Assembly (NCBI GenBank): GCA_021787615.1
Contig: JAJYLP010000014.1
Span: forward strand, 1 to 50,727
Source of the DNA: Pseudomonadota bacterium
GTDB lineage: Bacteria > Pseudomonadota > Gammaproteobacteria > Steroidobacterales > Steroidobacteraceae
Length of the DNA stretch: 50,727 bases
Direction: 5' to 3'
This document shows, one piece after another, positions 21,919 through 34,278 of the stretch. The notes under the pieces are model-generated. The model was not told the DNA's origin. It ran no database searches and saw nothing but the letters and a program-made list of their open reading frames with translations. Made by a program: the position numbers and the translations under genes. Every line of letters begins with the position of its first letter. The first letter of the stretch is position 1.

Positions 21919-24081
21919 TCACGCCGCCGGTTTCGGGCTGAGATACTTGGCAAACCAGCGCAAAGCGCGCTCCAGCACGTTTCGCTCATCGGCGGGCTTG
22001 TGAAAGCCATGGCCCTCGCCGGCGTAGACCACCAGCTCGGCCGGAACCCCCATGGCGCGCAATGCATGCCAGAACTCGAAGGACTGCGGCGCCGGGCACT
22101 CGCCGTCGTACTGCCCTACCACGATCAACGAGGGCGTCTTGTCGTTCTGGATGAAGTTGATTGCGGAGCTCTTCGCGTAGACCTGCGGATCCTGGTACAC
22201 CGAGGCGCCAAAAAACGGAATCATCCACTCATCGATCGAGTTCTCGCCGTAATAGCTCTTCCAGTCCGAAAGGCCGGCGCCCACGACCGCAGCCTTGAAG
22301 CGGCGGGTCTGGGTCGGGGCAAACATCGACATGAATCCGCCATAACTCCAGCCAGTCAGGCCAAGGCGGTTGTTGTCGATGGGGTATTTCGCTTCCACCC
22401 GGTTAATGCCGGCCAGGATGTCGCGAAGGTCCCCGTAGCCCATGTCGCGGCGAACGGCCTTGGCGAAGCGCTCGCCTTCGCCGAAGCTGCCGCGGGGATT
22501 CGGCATCAGCACGAAGTAGCCCATCGCCGCGAGCGGCACCGGGCCGTAGCCGTCCCAGGGCCAGCTCGGGCGCGTCGCCCAGCTCGGCCCGCCGTGCACG
22601 AACACGATCATCGGATAATGCCTGTGCGGGTTGTAATGCTCCGGGAACAAGAGCCAGCCCTGGACATGGAAGCCCTGGTTCACCCAGTGCACCGACACGG
22701 CCTTGCCCCACATCGCCCTGACGTTCGCATTGACGTGCGTGATGGCATGCGGTGCCTCCATGACGCCCACAGGCTCGTCTGCTGTGTTCGTCCGCAGGGT
22801 GGCAGCGTCGATCTCAGGCGGAGTGTCGAACGTGCTGTAGATGAACGCGACCCGATTGTGCGCCCCAGAGAGCGACACCGCGGAAGCGAACGTTCCATCG
22901 CTGACGTTGGATGCCACTCGGAACAGCGGCAGCTGAGTGGCTGCGGCGTGCCCATGCAGCCTGAAGAGGGACACGCGCGTGGACCCGCCGGCGAAGGACG
23001 ACACCAGTAGCGATTGATCTGCCGTCCAGGTCATCCAGGACGGGGTGATGCCGATCCCAGGGGTGACATCGGCCGGCTGCCCGCCGTGCGCGGCGATGAC
23101 GTAGAGATCTCCTCCGGTCGCCCCTTGATCGCTCATCAGTCCGCCGATGAACGCGATCTGGGTGCCGTCGGGCGACCAGCGCGGCAGTGCAATCTGCAGC
23201 CCGTGCAGGGGACCTGCGACCGACCCGGGATCCAGAGCAACCCGCGGCGCCCGGCCCACCGTCTGGGTATAGAGCTTCGCCACCCACCAGTTGTCGCGCC
23301 CCGGCGGCGGGGCGCCGACATAGGCGACCCGGTCCCCGCGCGGGGCCCAGTCGTACTCGTACACGAAAATCGACATGGGCGTGATCTGGTGGACGGCTCC
23401 GCCGTCCGCCGGCAGCATCGCGAGCCGCTGGTGCTCGACGCCGGTGCGGCCGATCACACCGATCTGCGGCTTCGTCGCGGACACCGCGGCGATGGGATGC
23501 AGATCGCCCTTCACGTAGAGAAAGCTCAGCGCGCGCCCGTCCGCCGTCCAGGCCAGCTCATGTACGAAACCGTCCAGATGGGTGATGCGCCGGGCGTGGC
23601 TGCCCGCGGCGCCGACTTCATAGATGTCGAGCTGGTTCGCCGTCTGCTTCGTGTGATTGCAATTGGAGAGGAACGCCAGAGTGCGGCTGTCCGGCGACCA
23701 TGCCAAGCTGCTGTAATGGCACGATTTCACAGCATGGGGAATCACCACCGTGCGCACGTGTGCGCCATCCGCGGCGGCAATCTGCACAGTCTGCACGGAC
23801 TTGGCCCGCTTCGACGGTGCGCCCTTGCCGTGCCCGGCGTGACGCGGCGCAGTGGTCTGCGCAGGCTGAGTGACCGTCCAGGCAATCGCCGCGCCATTCG
23901 GCGCGACCGCAACGGCATTGAACCGGTGCACATCGCGCAGCCGCCGCATGATCTGCGCAATCCGTGCCGCATCCCGCTCCCGAGGCTTGGCCGCACCGGC
24001 CATGCAGGCCTGATGCATCGCGGCAGCGCCCAGGCAAGTCAACAGGGTGGCCGGCAGCACGGCACCACGGTGCGATTTCAT
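21919..24081 (-). CDS. Secreted S9-family prolyl oligopeptidase/dipeptidyl-peptidase
   Basis: The 720-residue product begins with a signal sequence ('GAVLPATLLTCLGAAAMHQA'), so it is periplasmic or extracellular. A beta-propeller of WD/PD40-like blades spans residues about 45-420 ('SLAWSPDSRTLAFLS', 'ELAWTADGRALSFLY', 'LPRWSPDGTQIAFIG'). An alpha/beta hydrolase domain follows. The triad is Ser in GWSYGG ('LTGWSYGGFMSMF'), Asp in 'VVGQYDGECP' and His in 'YAGEGHGFHKP'. Enzymes of this branch cut dipeptides or acyl-amino acids from peptide N-termini. ATG 24081 has GGAG at 9 nt and matches the signal peptide; a longer frame upstream is a shadow. It may share a transcript with the OsmC gene. Confidence 0.9.
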   Translation of the reverse strand: MKSHRGAVLPATLLTCLGAAAMHQACMAGAAKPRERDAARIAQIMRRLRDVHRFNAVAVAPNGAAIAWTVTQPAQTTAPRHAGHGKGAPSKRAKSVQTVQIAAADGAHVRTVVIPHAVKSCHYSSLAWSPDSRTLAFLSNCNHTKQTANQLDIYEVGAAGSHARRITHLDGFVHELAWTADGRALSFLYVKGDLHPIAAVSATKPQIGVIGRTGVEHQRLAMLPADGGAVHQITPMSIFVYEYDWAPRGDRVAYVGAPPPGRDNWWVAKLYTQTVGRAPRVALDPGSVAGPLHGLQIALPRWSPDGTQIAFIGGLMSDQGATGGDLYVIAAHGGQPADVTPGIGITPSWMTWTADQSLLVSSFAGGSTRVSLFRLHGHAAATQLPLFRVASNVSDGTFASAVSLSGAHNRVAFIYSTFDTPPEIDAATLRTNTADEPVGVMEAPHAITHVNANVRAMWGKAVSVHWVNQGFHVQGWLLFPEHYNPHRHYPMIVFVHGGPSWATRPSWPWDGYGPVPLAAMGYFVLMPNPRGSFGEGERFAKAVRRDMGYGDLRDILAGINRVEAKYPIDNNRLGLTGWSYGGFMSMFAPTQTRRFKAAVVGAGLSDWKSYYGENSIDEWMIPFFGASVYQDPQVYAKSSAINFIQNDKTPSLIVVGQYDGECPAPQSFEFWHALRAMGVPAELVVYAGEGHGFHKPADERNVLERALRWFAKYLSPKPAA

Positions 24082-24315
24082 GTCACGATCTCCACGTCGT
24101 TGTCGTTCTCGAAAAGAGCCGCGATCGAAACGAAAAATACTAGCACGCAGACCGCCGAACGTCGAATCATGACACCCCTGGGACAGTGTCCTCAGTTTCA
24201 ATTTCCGCGCGCGGCCGATTGCGGCTCTTGCGCTTTGTGACCATACTCGAGGAGTCTCGGTGGCGCCCGCGTGCGCCGAAAGCCATGCTGCCCATTGATC
24301 CGAGGAACGGCACGA

Positions 24316-24876
24316 ATGTCGAGTGAGGACAATGCCAAGGTCATTTACGGGAAAACGCCGAAATCCGCGGCGATGTTGGCAAACGTCAAGCGGGCGATGG
24401 CCATCACCGCCGCCCTCAACCGCCTGACGTTCAGCGATACCGAGCAGATTCGGACATTGTTCAGCCAACTCATTGGCAAAACGGTAGACGAGAGCTTTCT
24501 GCTCATCCCGCCGTTCTACACCGCCGGCGGGGATGAGATCCGAGTCGGGAAGAATGTCTTCATCAATCAGAACTGCACTTTCTATGACCTCGGCGGCCTC
24601 GACATCGCCGACGATGTGATGATCGGGCCGAATGTGAGCATCATCACGGCGGGGCATCCCCTTGAGGCGTCGCGGCGCCACGCCGTGACGATCGGCAAGC
24701 CCATCGCAATTGAGAAAAGAGTCTGGATCGCAGCCGGTGCCACAATCCTCGGTGGGGTGACGGTAGGCGAAAACTCAGTTGTGGCCGCAGGCTCGGTCGT
24801 CACCCGGGACGTGCCCCCCGATACCCTTGTCGGGGGAAATCCGGCACGAGTCATTCGCGCGATTGGCGACGATTGA
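24316..24876 (+). CDS. Sugar O-acetyltransferase (LacA/Maa/NodL type, left-handed beta-helix)
   Basis: The 186-residue protein has an N-terminal helical cap (residues 1-65) and a hexapeptide-repeat beta-helix: 'GKNVFINQNCTFYDLGGLD', 'IADDVMIGPNVSIITAGHP', 'IEKRVWIAAGATILGGVTVG' and 'ENSVVAAGSVVTRDVPPD'. The catalytic His is in AGHP. Relatives acetylate the 6-hydroxyl of maltose, galactosides or chitooligosaccharides; the substrate here is unknown. ATG 24316 follows GAGGAA. It is divergent from the S9 peptidase gene, with a 234 bp gap, and is followed by two small hairpins. Confidence 0.85.
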   Translation: MSSEDNAKVIYGKTPKSAAMLANVKRAMAITAALNRLTFSDTEQIRTLFSQLIGKTVDESFLLIPPFYTAGGDEIRVGKNVFINQNCTFYDLGGLDIADDVMIGPNVSIITAGHPLEASRRHAVTIGKPIAIEKRVWIAAGATILGGVTVGENSVVAAGSVVTRDVPPDTLVGGNPARVIRAIGDD

Positions 24877-24888
24877 ATGAACGTGCGC

Positions 24889-24921
24889 ATTCCCGTGACA
24901 CGGGAATTCACCATATTGGTG
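24889..24921 (+). terminator. Pair of adjacent hairpins after the acetyltransferase gene
   Basis: ATTCCCGT-GAC-ACGGGAAT (24889-24907) and CACCA-TAT-TGGTG (24909-24921) are perfect inverted repeats 13 bp after the stop codon. There is no T-run, so intrinsic termination is uncertain; they could instead protect the 3' end or act as a protein site. Confidence 0.4.
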
Positions 24922-25107
24922 GTGCGTTGTGCTCTGATGTCGCGCCCCTGAGCGAACGCATCAAGGGAAGCCTTGCGCTGTTGCCTGCGCTGCATCCGGA
25001 AGACCGGTGCCGTGGAGGCAGGTCCGCGCCGTCCGGCGATACCGCTACGGCAGCAGCGGCCTGTCCTCGGGGAATCGGCCGTGCGGCGGGCGGCGCACCC
25101 TCACCGC

Positions 25108-25782
25108 TCAGAACGCGCAGGCCGTCTCGTGCAGCAGGGGAGCCGACTTGATCCAAGCTCGCATGCCGTTCTTGCCTGCCCGGGCGCGCAGCGCCTCACC
25201 GGGCGGCAATCGCAGCCACGACCAGCGGCTGAGCGCCTCGCCGCTCTCGGCGAAGCGGCCGCTCAACACCAGCATCTCGAGCCCCCGCGCATTCGGTATG
25301 TTGATCGATGCGCCCGCGGCCCACTCATCGATCCGGACCTGCTCGTAGGTGTCATCGAAGAGGATGAGCGAGGCGGCCTGGCCCCAGTCCGGCTCATGGC
25401 GCTGTCCTTCGCCCGGGCGCCGCGCAACCGGCTGCAGGTCATCCCTGCGGAACTGCCAGAGCTTGACGAATATGATGCAGCCATCCGTGCTGCCGGGCGC
25501 ATGCGAGGTTCCAGGCGGGTTCCTCACATAAGCGCCTGTGGGATAGTCGCCGCTCTCGTCCTCGAACACTCCCTCGAGAACCAGAAACTCCTCCCCGCCG
25601 GGATGGGTGTGCCGCGGAAAGCGGCTTCCCTTGGCATAGCGGACGATGGAGGTTGCCCGCGCCTTCTCATCACCTACCCGGAACAGCATCCTGCGCTCGA
25701 CGCCCGCGGTGGGGCTCGCAACCCAATCCAGTCGCGCCGCATGCACGAGCGCGCGCTGCGAAAGATCGTTGTTCAGAAGCAT
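25108..25782 (-). CDS. ChrR-like cupin-domain protein
   Basis: The 224-residue protein contains a ChrR-type cupin (residues about 15-115) with the metal motif 'HTHPGGEEFLVLEGVFEDE' and 'YVRNPPGTSHAPGSTDGC'. A second weaker cupin-like half follows ('IPNARGLEMLVLSGRFAESG', 'WLRLPPGE'). In ChrR anti-sigma factors a similar domain senses singlet oxygen or peroxide, but the zinc-binding sigma-binding domain is absent here, so this is a stand-alone double cupin. The ATG at 25782 is preceded by GGAGGCGC at 6-8 nt. It lies 215 bp beyond the end of the transketolase gene on the same strand and seems separate from the cbb operon. Confidence 0.75.
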   Translation of the reverse strand: MLLNNDLSQRALVHAARLDWVASPTAGVERRMLFRVGDEKARATSIVRYAKGSRFPRHTHPGGEEFLVLEGVFEDESGDYPTGAYVRNPPGTSHAPGSTDGCIIFVKLWQFRRDDLQPVARRPGEGQRHEPDWGQAASLILFDDTYEQVRIDEWAAGASINIPNARGLEMLVLSGRFAESGEALSRWSWLRLPPGEALRARAGKNGMRAWIKSAPLLHETACAF

Positions 25783-25997
25783 GGTGCGCCTCCTCGCCCA
25801 GTCGCTGCCGGTGACCGCCGCCGCAATACCGCTCAGCGCTCGAACACTGCCGGCGCGAGCGAACCGGGCCGCGGCAATCTGATTGGGCTTGCGTCGGAGC
25901 GAGCGTGAGCTGCGGCCGAGGCAGGCAGATGTGATGCATTATACCGTCAAGAGGCGATCTCGCCCATCGCACAGCCCGCGGCGAGACAGTGCTAGGG
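25783..25997. other. Gap between the cbb operon end and the cupin gene
   Basis: No gene, strong hairpin or clear promoter was recognised; the gap must hold the cupin promoter and the end of the cbb transcript. Confidence 0.3.
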
Positions 25998-28052
25998 TTA
26001 GCGGACGGCCTCTGCCGCGTCCAGCGCGACAGCCTCACCACGCACGGCATCGCGGCCTACCTCGCACCCGAGGAGGTCCTCGATCTCCTGGCGGACCCGG
26101 CCGGCGGTGAACCCAAACTGGGACATCAGTTCCGGGCCCTTTCCCGAGGCGCCAAACCGATCGATGCCGAGGATCCGACCTTCGATCCCGGCATACGGCC
26201 ACCACGAGAGCGTTGCGCCGGCTTCGACGGCGAGTCTGCGGCGGACCGCCCTGGGCAGCACGCTCTCGCGATAAGACGCATCCTGCGCGTCGAATACCTG
26301 GGTCGAGGGCATGGAGACCAGCCGCACGCGCCGTCCCGCCGCATTCAGCGCCCCGACGGCCTCCGCGGCGATCGCCACCTCGGAGCCGGTTGCGATCACG
26401 AGGCATTCCGGGATTCCGGCGCACTCGATCAGCACATATCCTCCCCGGCCGGTCATGGCCTGCTGCCGGCTGTCGCGCGGCTGCTGCGCCAGTGCCTGGC
26501 GTGTCAGCACGATGACCGTGGGCCCCGGCCGCTCGATGGCCGCCGTCCAGGCCACCGCGGTCTCGAACGCATCGCAGGGGCGCCATAGGTGTACGTTGGG
26601 CAGTGCCCGCAGACTCGTCAGGTGCTCGACCGGCTGGTGCGTCGGTCCGTCCTCGCCGAGCCCGATGGAGTCGTGCGTGTACACGAGCACGACCGCAATG
26701 TTCATGAGCGCCGCCATGCGCACGGCGTTGCGCGCATAGTCCGAGAACACGAGGAAGGTGCCTCCATAGGGCAAGAACCCGCCGTGCAGCGCCATGCCGT
26801 TCATCATGGCGGTCATGCCGAACTCGCGCACGCCGTAATGCAGGTAATTGCCGCCGTCGGCCGAAATCTCACGCGCCGTCTTGAACCGCGTGTTGTTCGA
26901 CGGTGTCAGGTCGGCCGAGCCGCCGAACAGCTCCGGCACCGCCGGACCCATCAGGTCGAGAACCGCCTGGGACGACTGCCGGGTCGCCTGCGGTGCAGGC
27001 TGCGCCCGTGCGCTCGCGAGCGCCTGTGCCGCAAGGTCAGACCACGCTTGCGGGCGCGCCCCGCTGATGCGTCGCTCGAGCTCGCTCGCCAGAGTAGGGA
27101 ATGCCGCGCGATAGCGCCCGAGGAGCTCCCGCCAGAGACGCTCGTCCTCGGCGCCGCGCGCACGATGATCCCACGCGGCGCGCACCGGCTCTGGGACGAC
27201 GAACGGCCCATGGGGCCAGCCGATGGCCGCGCGCGTGGCCGCCACCTCGTCGACGCCGAGCGCCTCACCGTGCGCGTGCGCGGTGCCCTGCTTGTGCGGG
27301 GCGCCCCAGCCGATGACGGTCTTGCAGCAGATCAGGGATGACCGCGCAGTCTGCGCGCGCGCCGCCTCGATGGCCATCGCGACCTGCTCGCCGTCGTGCC
27401 CGTCGACATCGGCGATGACGTGCCAGCCGTAGGCGGCAAAGCGCCGCGGCGTATCGTCCGTGAACCATCCCTCGATGCGCCCGTCGATCGAGATTCCGTT
27501 GTCATCGTAGAGCACGATCAGTTTGCCGAGGCCCAGCGTGCCGGCGAGCGAGCAGGCCTCGTGCGACACGCCCTCCATCAGACAGCCGTCGCCGCAGAAC
27601 GCGTATGTGAAGTGATCGACGACCGGGAATCCCGGTCTGTTGAATTCGGATGCGAGCAACCGCTCCGCGAGCGCCATGCCGACAGCGTTGGCGAGTCCCT
27701 GGCCGAGCGGCCCGGTGGTGGTCTCGATGCCGAGGTCGGGCTCGTACTCCGGGTGCCCCGGCGTGCGGCTGCCGAGCTGGCGGAAGCGCTTGAGATCCTC
27801 GATGCCGAGCGGGTACCCGGTCAGATGCAGCAGTGCATAGAGCAGCATCGAGCCATGTCCGTTGGAGAGCACGAAGCGGTCGCGGTTGAACCAGCGCGGA
27901 TTCGCCGGATTGTGGCGCAGAAATCCGCCCCACAGCGCCTCGGCGACATCAGCCATGCCGAGCGGCATGCCTGGATGCCCCGAGTTGGCGCGCTGCACGG
28001 CGTCCATCGACAGCGCGCGGATGGCGTTGGCAAGCTCCCGACGAGTGCTCAT
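25998..28052 (-). CDS. cbbT: Transketolase (Calvin cycle)
   Basis: The 684-residue enzyme transfers two-carbon units between sugar phosphates with thiamine diphosphate, in the regenerative phase of the Calvin cycle. Landmarks are '[20 protein letters not shown]' at the start, '[19 protein letters not shown]', the ThDP site '[20 protein letters not shown]', '[12 protein letters not shown]', '[17 protein letters not shown]' and '[20 protein letters not shown]'. ATG 28052 follows GGGGA at 6 nt; a start 4 codons upstream is less supported. It is the last gene of the cbb operon, 77 bp after the aldolase. Confidence 0.95.
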   Translation of the reverse strand: MSTRRELANAIRALSMDAVQRANSGHPGMPLGMADVAEALWGGFLRHNPANPRWFNRDRFVLSNGHGSMLLYALLHLTGYPLGIEDLKRFRQLGSRTPGHPEYEPDLGIETTTGPLGQGLANAVGMALAERLLASEFNRPGFPVVDHFTYAFCGDGCLMEGVSHEACSLAGTLGLGKLIVLYDDNGISIDGRIEGWFTDDTPRRFAAYGWHVIADVDGHDGEQVAMAIEAARAQTARSSLICCKTVIGWGAPHKQGTAHAHGEALGVDEVAATRAAIGWPHGPFVVPEPVRAAWDHRARGAEDERLWRELLGRYRAAFPTLASELERRISGARPQAWSDLAAQALASARAQPAPQATRQSSQAVLDLMGPAVPELFGGSADLTPSNNTRFKTAREISADGGNYLHYGVREFGMTAMMNGMALHGGFLPYGGTFLVFSDYARNAVRMAALMNIAVVLVYTHDSIGLGEDGPTHQPVEHLTSLRALPNVHLWRPCDAFETAVAWTAAIERPGPTVIVLTRQALAQQPRDSRQQAMTGRGGYVLIECAGIPECLVIATGSEVAIAAEAVGALNAAGRRVRLVSMPSTQVFDAQDASYRESVLPRAVRRRLAVEAGATLSWWPYAGIEGRILGIDRFGASGKGPELMSQFGFTAGRVRQEIEDLLGCEVGRDAVRGEAVALDAAEAVR

Positions 28053-28129
28053 AGTGATCCCCATGGGGCCTCGCGGCCCGGTGTTGGCCGGCTCGCGCCG
28101 GCGGCGCCTGTGCGATGCCGGGCGGCGGC

Positions 28130-29191
28130 TCAGCCGGCGCGACGCAGCCCCTCGTGCCGGTAGCGCTCGGCCATTTGCTCGAGCGGCACCGGGCGGATCA
28201 GTCCGCCCTGCCCGGCGCAGCCGAACGCTTCAAAGCGCTCCTTGCACAGGCCCCGCGCGGCGGCTGTGGCGGCCTTGAGAAACCGGCGCGGATCGAAATC
28301 CGCCGGCTTCTCCGCGAGCGAGCGCCGTACCGCCGCCGTCATGACGATGCGGATGTCGGTGTCAATGTTCACCTTGCGCACCCCGTGGCGGATGCCCTCC
28401 TGGATCTGCTGCACCGGCACCCCGTAGGTCTCAGGAATGTTCCCGCCAAACTCGCGCAGGATCGCGAGCCAGTCCTGCGGCACCGAGGAGGAGCCGTGCA
28501 TGACCAGGTGCGTGTTGGGGATGGCGCGGTGGATTTCCTCGATCCGCGTGATCGCCAGCACCTCCCCGCTCGGCTGGCGCGAGAACTTGTAGGCGCCGTG
28601 GGAGGTGCCGATCGCGATGGCCAGCGCATCCACGCCGGTCCGCTCGACGAAATCCACGCATTGCCCCGGATCGGTGAGGAGCTGTTCGCGCGAGAGCTTG
28701 CCCTCGGCGCCAACGCCGTCCTCCTCGCCCGCGAGGCCCGACTCGAGCGATCCCAGGCAGCCGAGCTCGCCCTCGACCGACACGCCGATCGGATGGGCCA
28801 TCTCGACCACACGCCGCGTGACCTGGATGTTGTATTCGTACGAGGCCGGCGTCTTCATGTCCTCGAGCAGCGATCCGTCCATCATGACACTAGTGAAGCC
28901 GGAACGGATCGAGCGCTGGCAGACCCCAGGGCTCGCGCCGTGGTCCTGGTGCAGCACGAGGGGCACGTGCGGCCAGGTCTCGACCGCCGCCTGCACGATG
29001 CGCCTGAGGAAGGACTCCCCGGCGTAGCTGCGCGCGCCCGCGGAGGCCTGCAGGATCGCCGGGCTGTCCGTCTCGGCGGCGGCCTGCATGATGGCCTGCA
29101 CCTGTTCCATGTTGTTGATGTTGAATGCCGGCACGCCATAGCCGAACTCGGCCGCGTGATCGAGCAGTTGTCGCAGTGAAATCAGCGCCAT
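28130..29191 (-). CDS. cbbA: Class II fructose-bisphosphate aldolase, Calvin-cycle subtype
   Basis: The 353-residue enzyme condenses triose phosphates to fructose 1,6-bisphosphate and can also form sedoheptulose 1,7-bisphosphate. Metal and substrate residues are in '[20 protein letters not shown]', '[12 protein letters not shown]', '[18 protein letters not shown]', '[16 protein letters not shown]', '[11 protein letters not shown]', '[13 protein letters not shown]' and '[12 protein letters not shown]'. The insert with '[12 protein letters not shown]' and the overall length match the CbbA-type subtype. ATG 29191 has GGGGAGG at 8 nt. It lies 56 bp after cbbP and 77 bp before cbbT. Confidence 0.95.
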   Translation of the reverse strand: MALISLRQLLDHAAEFGYGVPAFNINNMEQVQAIMQAAAETDSPAILQASAGARSYAGESFLRRIVQAAVETWPHVPLVLHQDHGASPGVCQRSIRSGFTSVMMDGSLLEDMKTPASYEYNIQVTRRVVEMAHPIGVSVEGELGCLGSLESGLAGEEDGVGAEGKLSREQLLTDPGQCVDFVERTGVDALAIAIGTSHGAYKFSRQPSGEVLAITRIEEIHRAIPNTHLVMHGSSSVPQDWLAILREFGGNIPETYGVPVQQIQEGIRHGVRKVNIDTDIRIVMTAAVRRSLAEKPADFDPRRFLKAATAAARGLCKERFEAFGCAGQGGLIRPVPLEQMAERYRHEGLRRAG

Positions 29192-29247
29192 GGAAGCCTC
29201 CCCGTGGTGTTCAGACGCAACGCCGCATCGCGATGGCGCGCCGGCGC

Positions 29248-30150
29248 TCAGCGCGAGGCAGAGCCGCGCTCCCGGCCGCGAGCGTCGTTGCGCCGCTCGA
29301 TGAGCCGCCAGATCATCGGCGTGAAGATCAGCTGCATCGCCAGATCCATCTTCCCGCCGGGACACACAATGGTATTGGGGCGCGACATGAACGATTCCTT
29401 GAGCATCGAGAGTAGGTAGGGAAAGTCGATGCCGCGCGGATTGGCGAAGCGGATGACGAGAAACGACTCGTCCGGCGTCGGGATGAACCGGGCGATGAAG
29501 GGGTTCGAGGTGTCAACGACCGGCACGCGCTGGAAATTGATGTGCGTGCGCGAGAACTGCGGGCAGATGTAGCTCACATAGTCGGGCATGCGCCGCAGAA
29601 TGGTCTCGGTGACCGCCTCGGCCGTGTAGCCGCGCGTGGACTTGTCGCGCTGCAGCTTCTGAATCCACTCCAGGTTGATGACCGGTGTCACCCCGATCAG
29701 CAGGTCCACGTGCTTTGCGACATTGACCTCCTCGGTGACCACCGCCCCGTGCAGTCCCTCGTAGAAAAGCAGATCGGTGTCGCCCGGCAGATCATCCCAG
29801 CCGGTGAAGGTGCCGGGGGGCTGGCCGTAGGGGGCCGCCTCGGCGGCATCGTGCAGATACTTTCTCGCCTTGCCGGTGCCGCTCTCGCTGTACGAGCCGA
29901 ACAGCTCCTGCAGCTCGGCGAACAGGTTCGTCTGCGGCCCGAAATGGCTCAGGTGCTGATCGCCCTTCTCGAGGGCGCGGGCGAACTGCTCCTTCATCTC
30001 GGCCCGGTCATAACGATGGAAGCTGTCGCCCTCGACGAACGCGGCCTTGATGTGCTCGCGCCGGAAGATCTGCTCGAAGGTCTTGCTGACCGAGGTGGTC
30101 CCGGCGCCCGAGGAGCCGGTGACCGCGATGATGGGGTGGCGGACCGACAT
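29248..30150 (-). CDS. cbbP: Phosphoribulokinase
   Basis: The 300-residue kinase phosphorylates ribulose 5-phosphate to the RuBisCO substrate. The P-loop is '[12 protein letters not shown]' (residues about 10-21). '[11 protein letters not shown]' carries a catalytic Asp, and '[12 protein letters not shown]' and '[19 protein letters not shown]' are typical of bacterial class I octameric PrkB. An RxxxxP-type tail '[19 protein letters not shown]' ends the core. ATG 30150 was chosen because it starts the family domain; the longer frame is a shadow of cbbF. It is 13 bp after cbbF in the operon. Confidence 0.96.
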   Translation of the reverse strand: MSVRHPIIAVTGSSGAGTTSVSKTFEQIFRREHIKAAFVEGDSFHRYDRAEMKEQFARALEKGDQHLSHFGPQTNLFAELQELFGSYSESGTGKARKYLHDAAEAAPYGQPPGTFTGWDDLPGDTDLLFYEGLHGAVVTEEVNVAKHVDLLIGVTPVINLEWIQKLQRDKSTRGYTAEAVTETILRRMPDYVSYICPQFSRTHINFQRVPVVDTSNPFIARFIPTPDESFLVIRFANPRGIDFPYLLSMLKESFMSRPNTIVCPGGKMDLAMQLIFTPMIWRLIERRNDARGRERGSASR

Positions 30151-30163
30151 GGTGATCGTTGCC

Positions 30164-31264
30164 TCAGACGGTGTGGGTCGTGAACAGGCCGCGCGTGCCG
30201 AACAGCGGAACGTCGAGCTCGAATTCGTTGTGGTCGCGGTGATAGCGCTCGATGCGCTCGACCTCCGTGCGCGCCCCGAAGATGAAGCTGACCCGCTGAT
30301 GCAGGCTCTCGGGCTTGACCTCGAGCAGCGGACCGAAGCCCGTGCTCGCGCGCCCGCCGGCCTGCTCGATGAGAAAGCCGATCGGGTTCGCCTCGTAGAG
30401 CAGCCGCAGCCGCCCCGCCTGCTGCGGATCACGGCGATCGCGCGGATACAGAAAGACCCCGCCGCGCATCAGGATGCGGTGCGTCTCGGCGACCAGCGAG
30501 GCGATCCAGCGCATGTTGAAATCCCTGCCGCGCGGCCCGCTCTGCCCCTGCAGGCATTCGTGCACGTAGCGGCGGATGGCCGGTTCCCAGTGCCGGGAGT
30601 TCGAGGCGTTGATCGCGAATTCGCTGGTCGTCTCGGGGATGCGCAGGTTCGGGTGGGTGAGTGAGAACTCGCCGATCTCCCGATCGAGCGTGAAACCGTG
30701 CACGCCGTGCCCGGTGGACAGCACCAGCATGGTCGCCGGCCCGTAGATCGCGTAGCCGGCGCACACCTGGGCACTGCCGCTCTGCAGGAAGTCCTCGGCG
30801 GTCGGCTCGCTCACCCCCTCGGGGCAGCGCAGCACCGAGAAGATGCTGCCGACCGAGACATTGACGTCGATGTTGGAGGAGCCGTCGAGCGGATCGAACA
30901 GCAGCAGGTACGGTCCGCGCGGATACTGCTGCGGTATGGGGTACGGGTCTTGCTGTTCCTCGGTGAGCATGCCGGCGAGCTGTCCGCCCCACTCGTTGGT
31001 GCGCAGGAAGATCTCGTTCGCCAGCACATCGAGCTTCTGCTGCGGCTCTCCCTGGGCGTTGATCGTGCCCGCCTCGCCGAGGGCGTTGGCGAGGGCACCC
31101 TTGCCGATGAGCGCAGCGATGCGCTTGCAGGCCAACCGCACGTCGTGGATCAGCGCGGTGAGTCCGCCGGTCACGGCGGACCCGGGGCCGGCATTGAGCC
31201 GGCGCTGTTCCTCTATGAGAAAGCGCGTGAGGGGTGTGGCGTTGGGCATTGCATCAGTGTTCAT
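30164..31264 (-). CDS. cbbF: Class I fructose-1,6-bisphosphatase
   Basis: The 366-residue enzyme hydrolyses fructose 1,6-bisphosphate in the regenerative phase. The metal site is in '[20 protein letters not shown]' (residues about 115-135), and the substrate region includes '[16 protein letters not shown]', '[15 protein letters not shown]', '[10 protein letters not shown]' and '[18 protein letters not shown]'. It is somewhat longer than the E. coli enzyme but typical of proteobacterial Fbp/CbbF. ATG 31264 overlaps the end of cbbX by 11 bp, with AGGGGG just upstream, so the two are translationally coupled. ATG 31249 is an alternative. Bacteria with this gene often use it for sedoheptulose bisphosphate as well. 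Confidence 0.95.
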   Translation of the reverse strand: MNTDAMPNATPLTRFLIEEQRRLNAGPGSAVTGGLTALIHDVRLACKRIAALIGKGALANALGEAGTINAQGEPQQKLDVLANEIFLRTNEWGGQLAGMLTEEQQDPYPIPQQYPRGPYLLLFDPLDGSSNIDVNVSVGSIFSVLRCPEGVSEPTAEDFLQSGSAQVCAGYAIYGPATMLVLSTGHGVHGFTLDREIGEFSLTHPNLRIPETTSEFAINASNSRHWEPAIRRYVHECLQGQSGPRGRDFNMRWIASLVAETHRILMRGGVFLYPRDRRDPQQAGRLRLLYEANPIGFLIEQAGGRASTGFGPLLEVKPESLHQRVSFIFGARTEVERIERYHRDHNEFELDVPLFGTRGLFTTHTV

Positions 31265-32189
31265 GGGCCCCCTCTTCGGCGAACACGCGGCTGGCGCGGA
31301 TGTCGGCGGTCTCGATCGTCTCGAGATCCTCGCGGGTGATCGGCGCGCCGCGCCGCTCGAACAGCCGGCTCGCCTGGCGCAGGCGCGCCCGGTCGAGGGC
31401 GTTGCGGATGGATCGCGCATTGGCGAAGTGCGGCTGGTCGCGCCGCAATTCGATATACGCGCGCAGCGCGGCATCCGCATCCGCGCTGAGCCGATAGTGC
31501 AGCTGCTCGAGCATCAGGTGCGCGATGGCGAGCAGCTCATCGGAGCTGTAGTCGGGAAAATCGATGTGATGCGCGACACGCGAGGACAGGCCCGGGTTGC
31601 TGTGAAAGAAGGTGTCCATGCGCTGCTTGTAGCCGGCAAAGATCACCACCAGATCCTCGCGCTGATTCTCCATCACCTGCAGCAGTATCTCGATCGCCTC
31701 CTGGCCGTAGTCGCGCTCGTTTTCCGGACGGTACAGATAGTAAGCCTCATCGATGAACAGCACCCCGCCCATGGCACGCTTGAGCACCTCGCGTGTCTTG
31801 GGGGCAGTATGCCCGATGTACTGCCCGACCAGATCATCGCGGGTGACGGCGACCAGGTGTCCCTTGCGCACGTAACCGAGGCGATGAAGGATCTCGGCCA
31901 TGCGCATGGCCACGGTGGTCTTGCCGGTGCCCGGATTGCCGGTGAAGGACATGTGCAGCGCGGGCGCGCCAGCGCTGAGCCCAAGCGTGCCCCTGAGCTT
32001 GTCAATGAGCAGCAGGGCGGCGATGTCGCGGATGCGCCGCTTGACCGGCGCGAGGCCGACGAGATCGCGCTCCAGGCTGTCGAGCACCTGTCCGACCTGC
32101 GATTCGCGGTAGGCCCTCTCGAGGTCGAGCGGGGCGGGTGCCGAGTGCTCAGGCCCCTCCGACGGGGATGTATCGGTTACGGCGTTCAT
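31254..32189 (-). CDS. cbbX: Red-type RuBisCO activase CbbX (AAA+)
   Basis: The 311-residue AAA+ protein remodels inhibited form IC RuBisCO by pulling on the CbbL C-terminal tail. It has Walker A '[18 protein letters not shown]', the loop '[18 protein letters not shown]', Walker B '[14 protein letters not shown]', sensor-1 region '[16 protein letters not shown]', '[18 protein letters not shown]' and '[19 protein letters not shown]' near the end. The position between cbbS and cbbF is classic. It starts 6 bp after the cbbS stop. Confidence 0.97.
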   Translation of the reverse strand: MNAVTDTSPSEGPEHSAPAPLDLERAYRESQVGQVLDSLERDLVGLAPVKRRIRDIAALLLIDKLRGTLGLSAGAPALHMSFTGNPGTGKTTVAMRMAEILHRLGYVRKGHLVAVTRDDLVGQYIGHTAPKTREVLKRAMGGVLFIDEAYYLYRPENERDYGQEAIEILLQVMENQREDLVVIFAGYKQRMDTFFHSNPGLSSRVAHHIDFPDYSSDELLAIAHLMLEQLHYRLSADADAALRAYIELRRDQPHFANARSIRNALDRARLRQASRLFERRGAPITREDLETIETADIRASRVFAEEGAHEH

Positions 32190-32195
32190 CGCAGG

Positions 32196-32612
32196 TCAAT
32201 ACCGCTCTCCCTCGGGGCGCTCGCACGCGTAGGCACGGGTCGTGTAACGCACCGCGCGTCCCGGCCCCTCCTCTCGCACCAGCGCGAACCCCGGCTCCTG
32301 CGGCGGCCGGTTGACGAGGAACGAGAGGCGCAGCGACTCGCGCCCGCGCGTCGCATCGAAGGCGTTCACCTTGATGTAGTGCCGGGGAAAGATCTTCCGG
32401 CACGAGGCGATCTCGCCCATGATGCCGGCGGCGTCGCGGATGTCGAACATCGGCATGCCGAACATTTCCCAATACGTGTTGCGCGGATGCGGATCGTCGG
32501 TGTACTCGATCGAGACCGCCCAGCCGTTGGCGAGGCTGTACTCGAGCTGTTTGCGGATCTGCGCGTCGGTCAGTTCCGGCAGGAAGGAGAAGGTACCTTG
32601 AGTGATGCGCAT
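32196..32612 (-). CDS. cbbS: RuBisCO small subunit, red-type (form IC)
   Basis: The 138-residue small subunit starts 'MRITQGTFSFLPELTDAQI' and has 'YTDDPHPRNTYWEMFGMPMF', 'CRKIFPRHYIKVNAFDA' and 'FLVNRPPQEPGF'. The C-terminal extension of about 30 residues forms the barrel-entry hairpins of red-type enzymes and is absent from green-type small subunits. It lies 27 bp after cbbL and 6 bp before cbbX. Expression is expected to follow cbbL. Confidence 0.97.
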   Translation of the reverse strand: MRITQGTFSFLPELTDAQIRKQLEYSLANGWAVSIEYTDDPHPRNTYWEMFGMPMFDIRDAAGIMGEIASCRKIFPRHYIKVNAFDATRGRESLRLSFLVNRPPQEPGFALVREEGPGRAVRYTTRAYACERPEGERY

Positions 32613-32639
32613 GGCGGTGCCTCGGGCTGACGGTGTGGA

Positions 32640-34223
<1,584 letters not shown>

Positions 34224-34231
34224 TCATTAGG

Positions 34232-34272
34232 TCTAGTTAGATATTTTTGCTGTCTTCATAAGAGGTTCTTAT
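34232..34272. promoter_or_regulatory. Candidate CbbR operator in the cbbR-cbbL divergent region
   Basis: ATAAG-AGGTT-CTTAT at 34258-34272 is a perfect inverted repeat with the T-N11-A spacing of LysR-type sites. A second, shorter inverted repeat TCTA-GT-TAGA lies at 34232-34241. The cluster falls in the AT-rich 60 bp just upstream of cbbR, where such regulators usually bind to control both divergent units. Confidence 0.6.
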
Positions 34273-34278
34273 CGATTT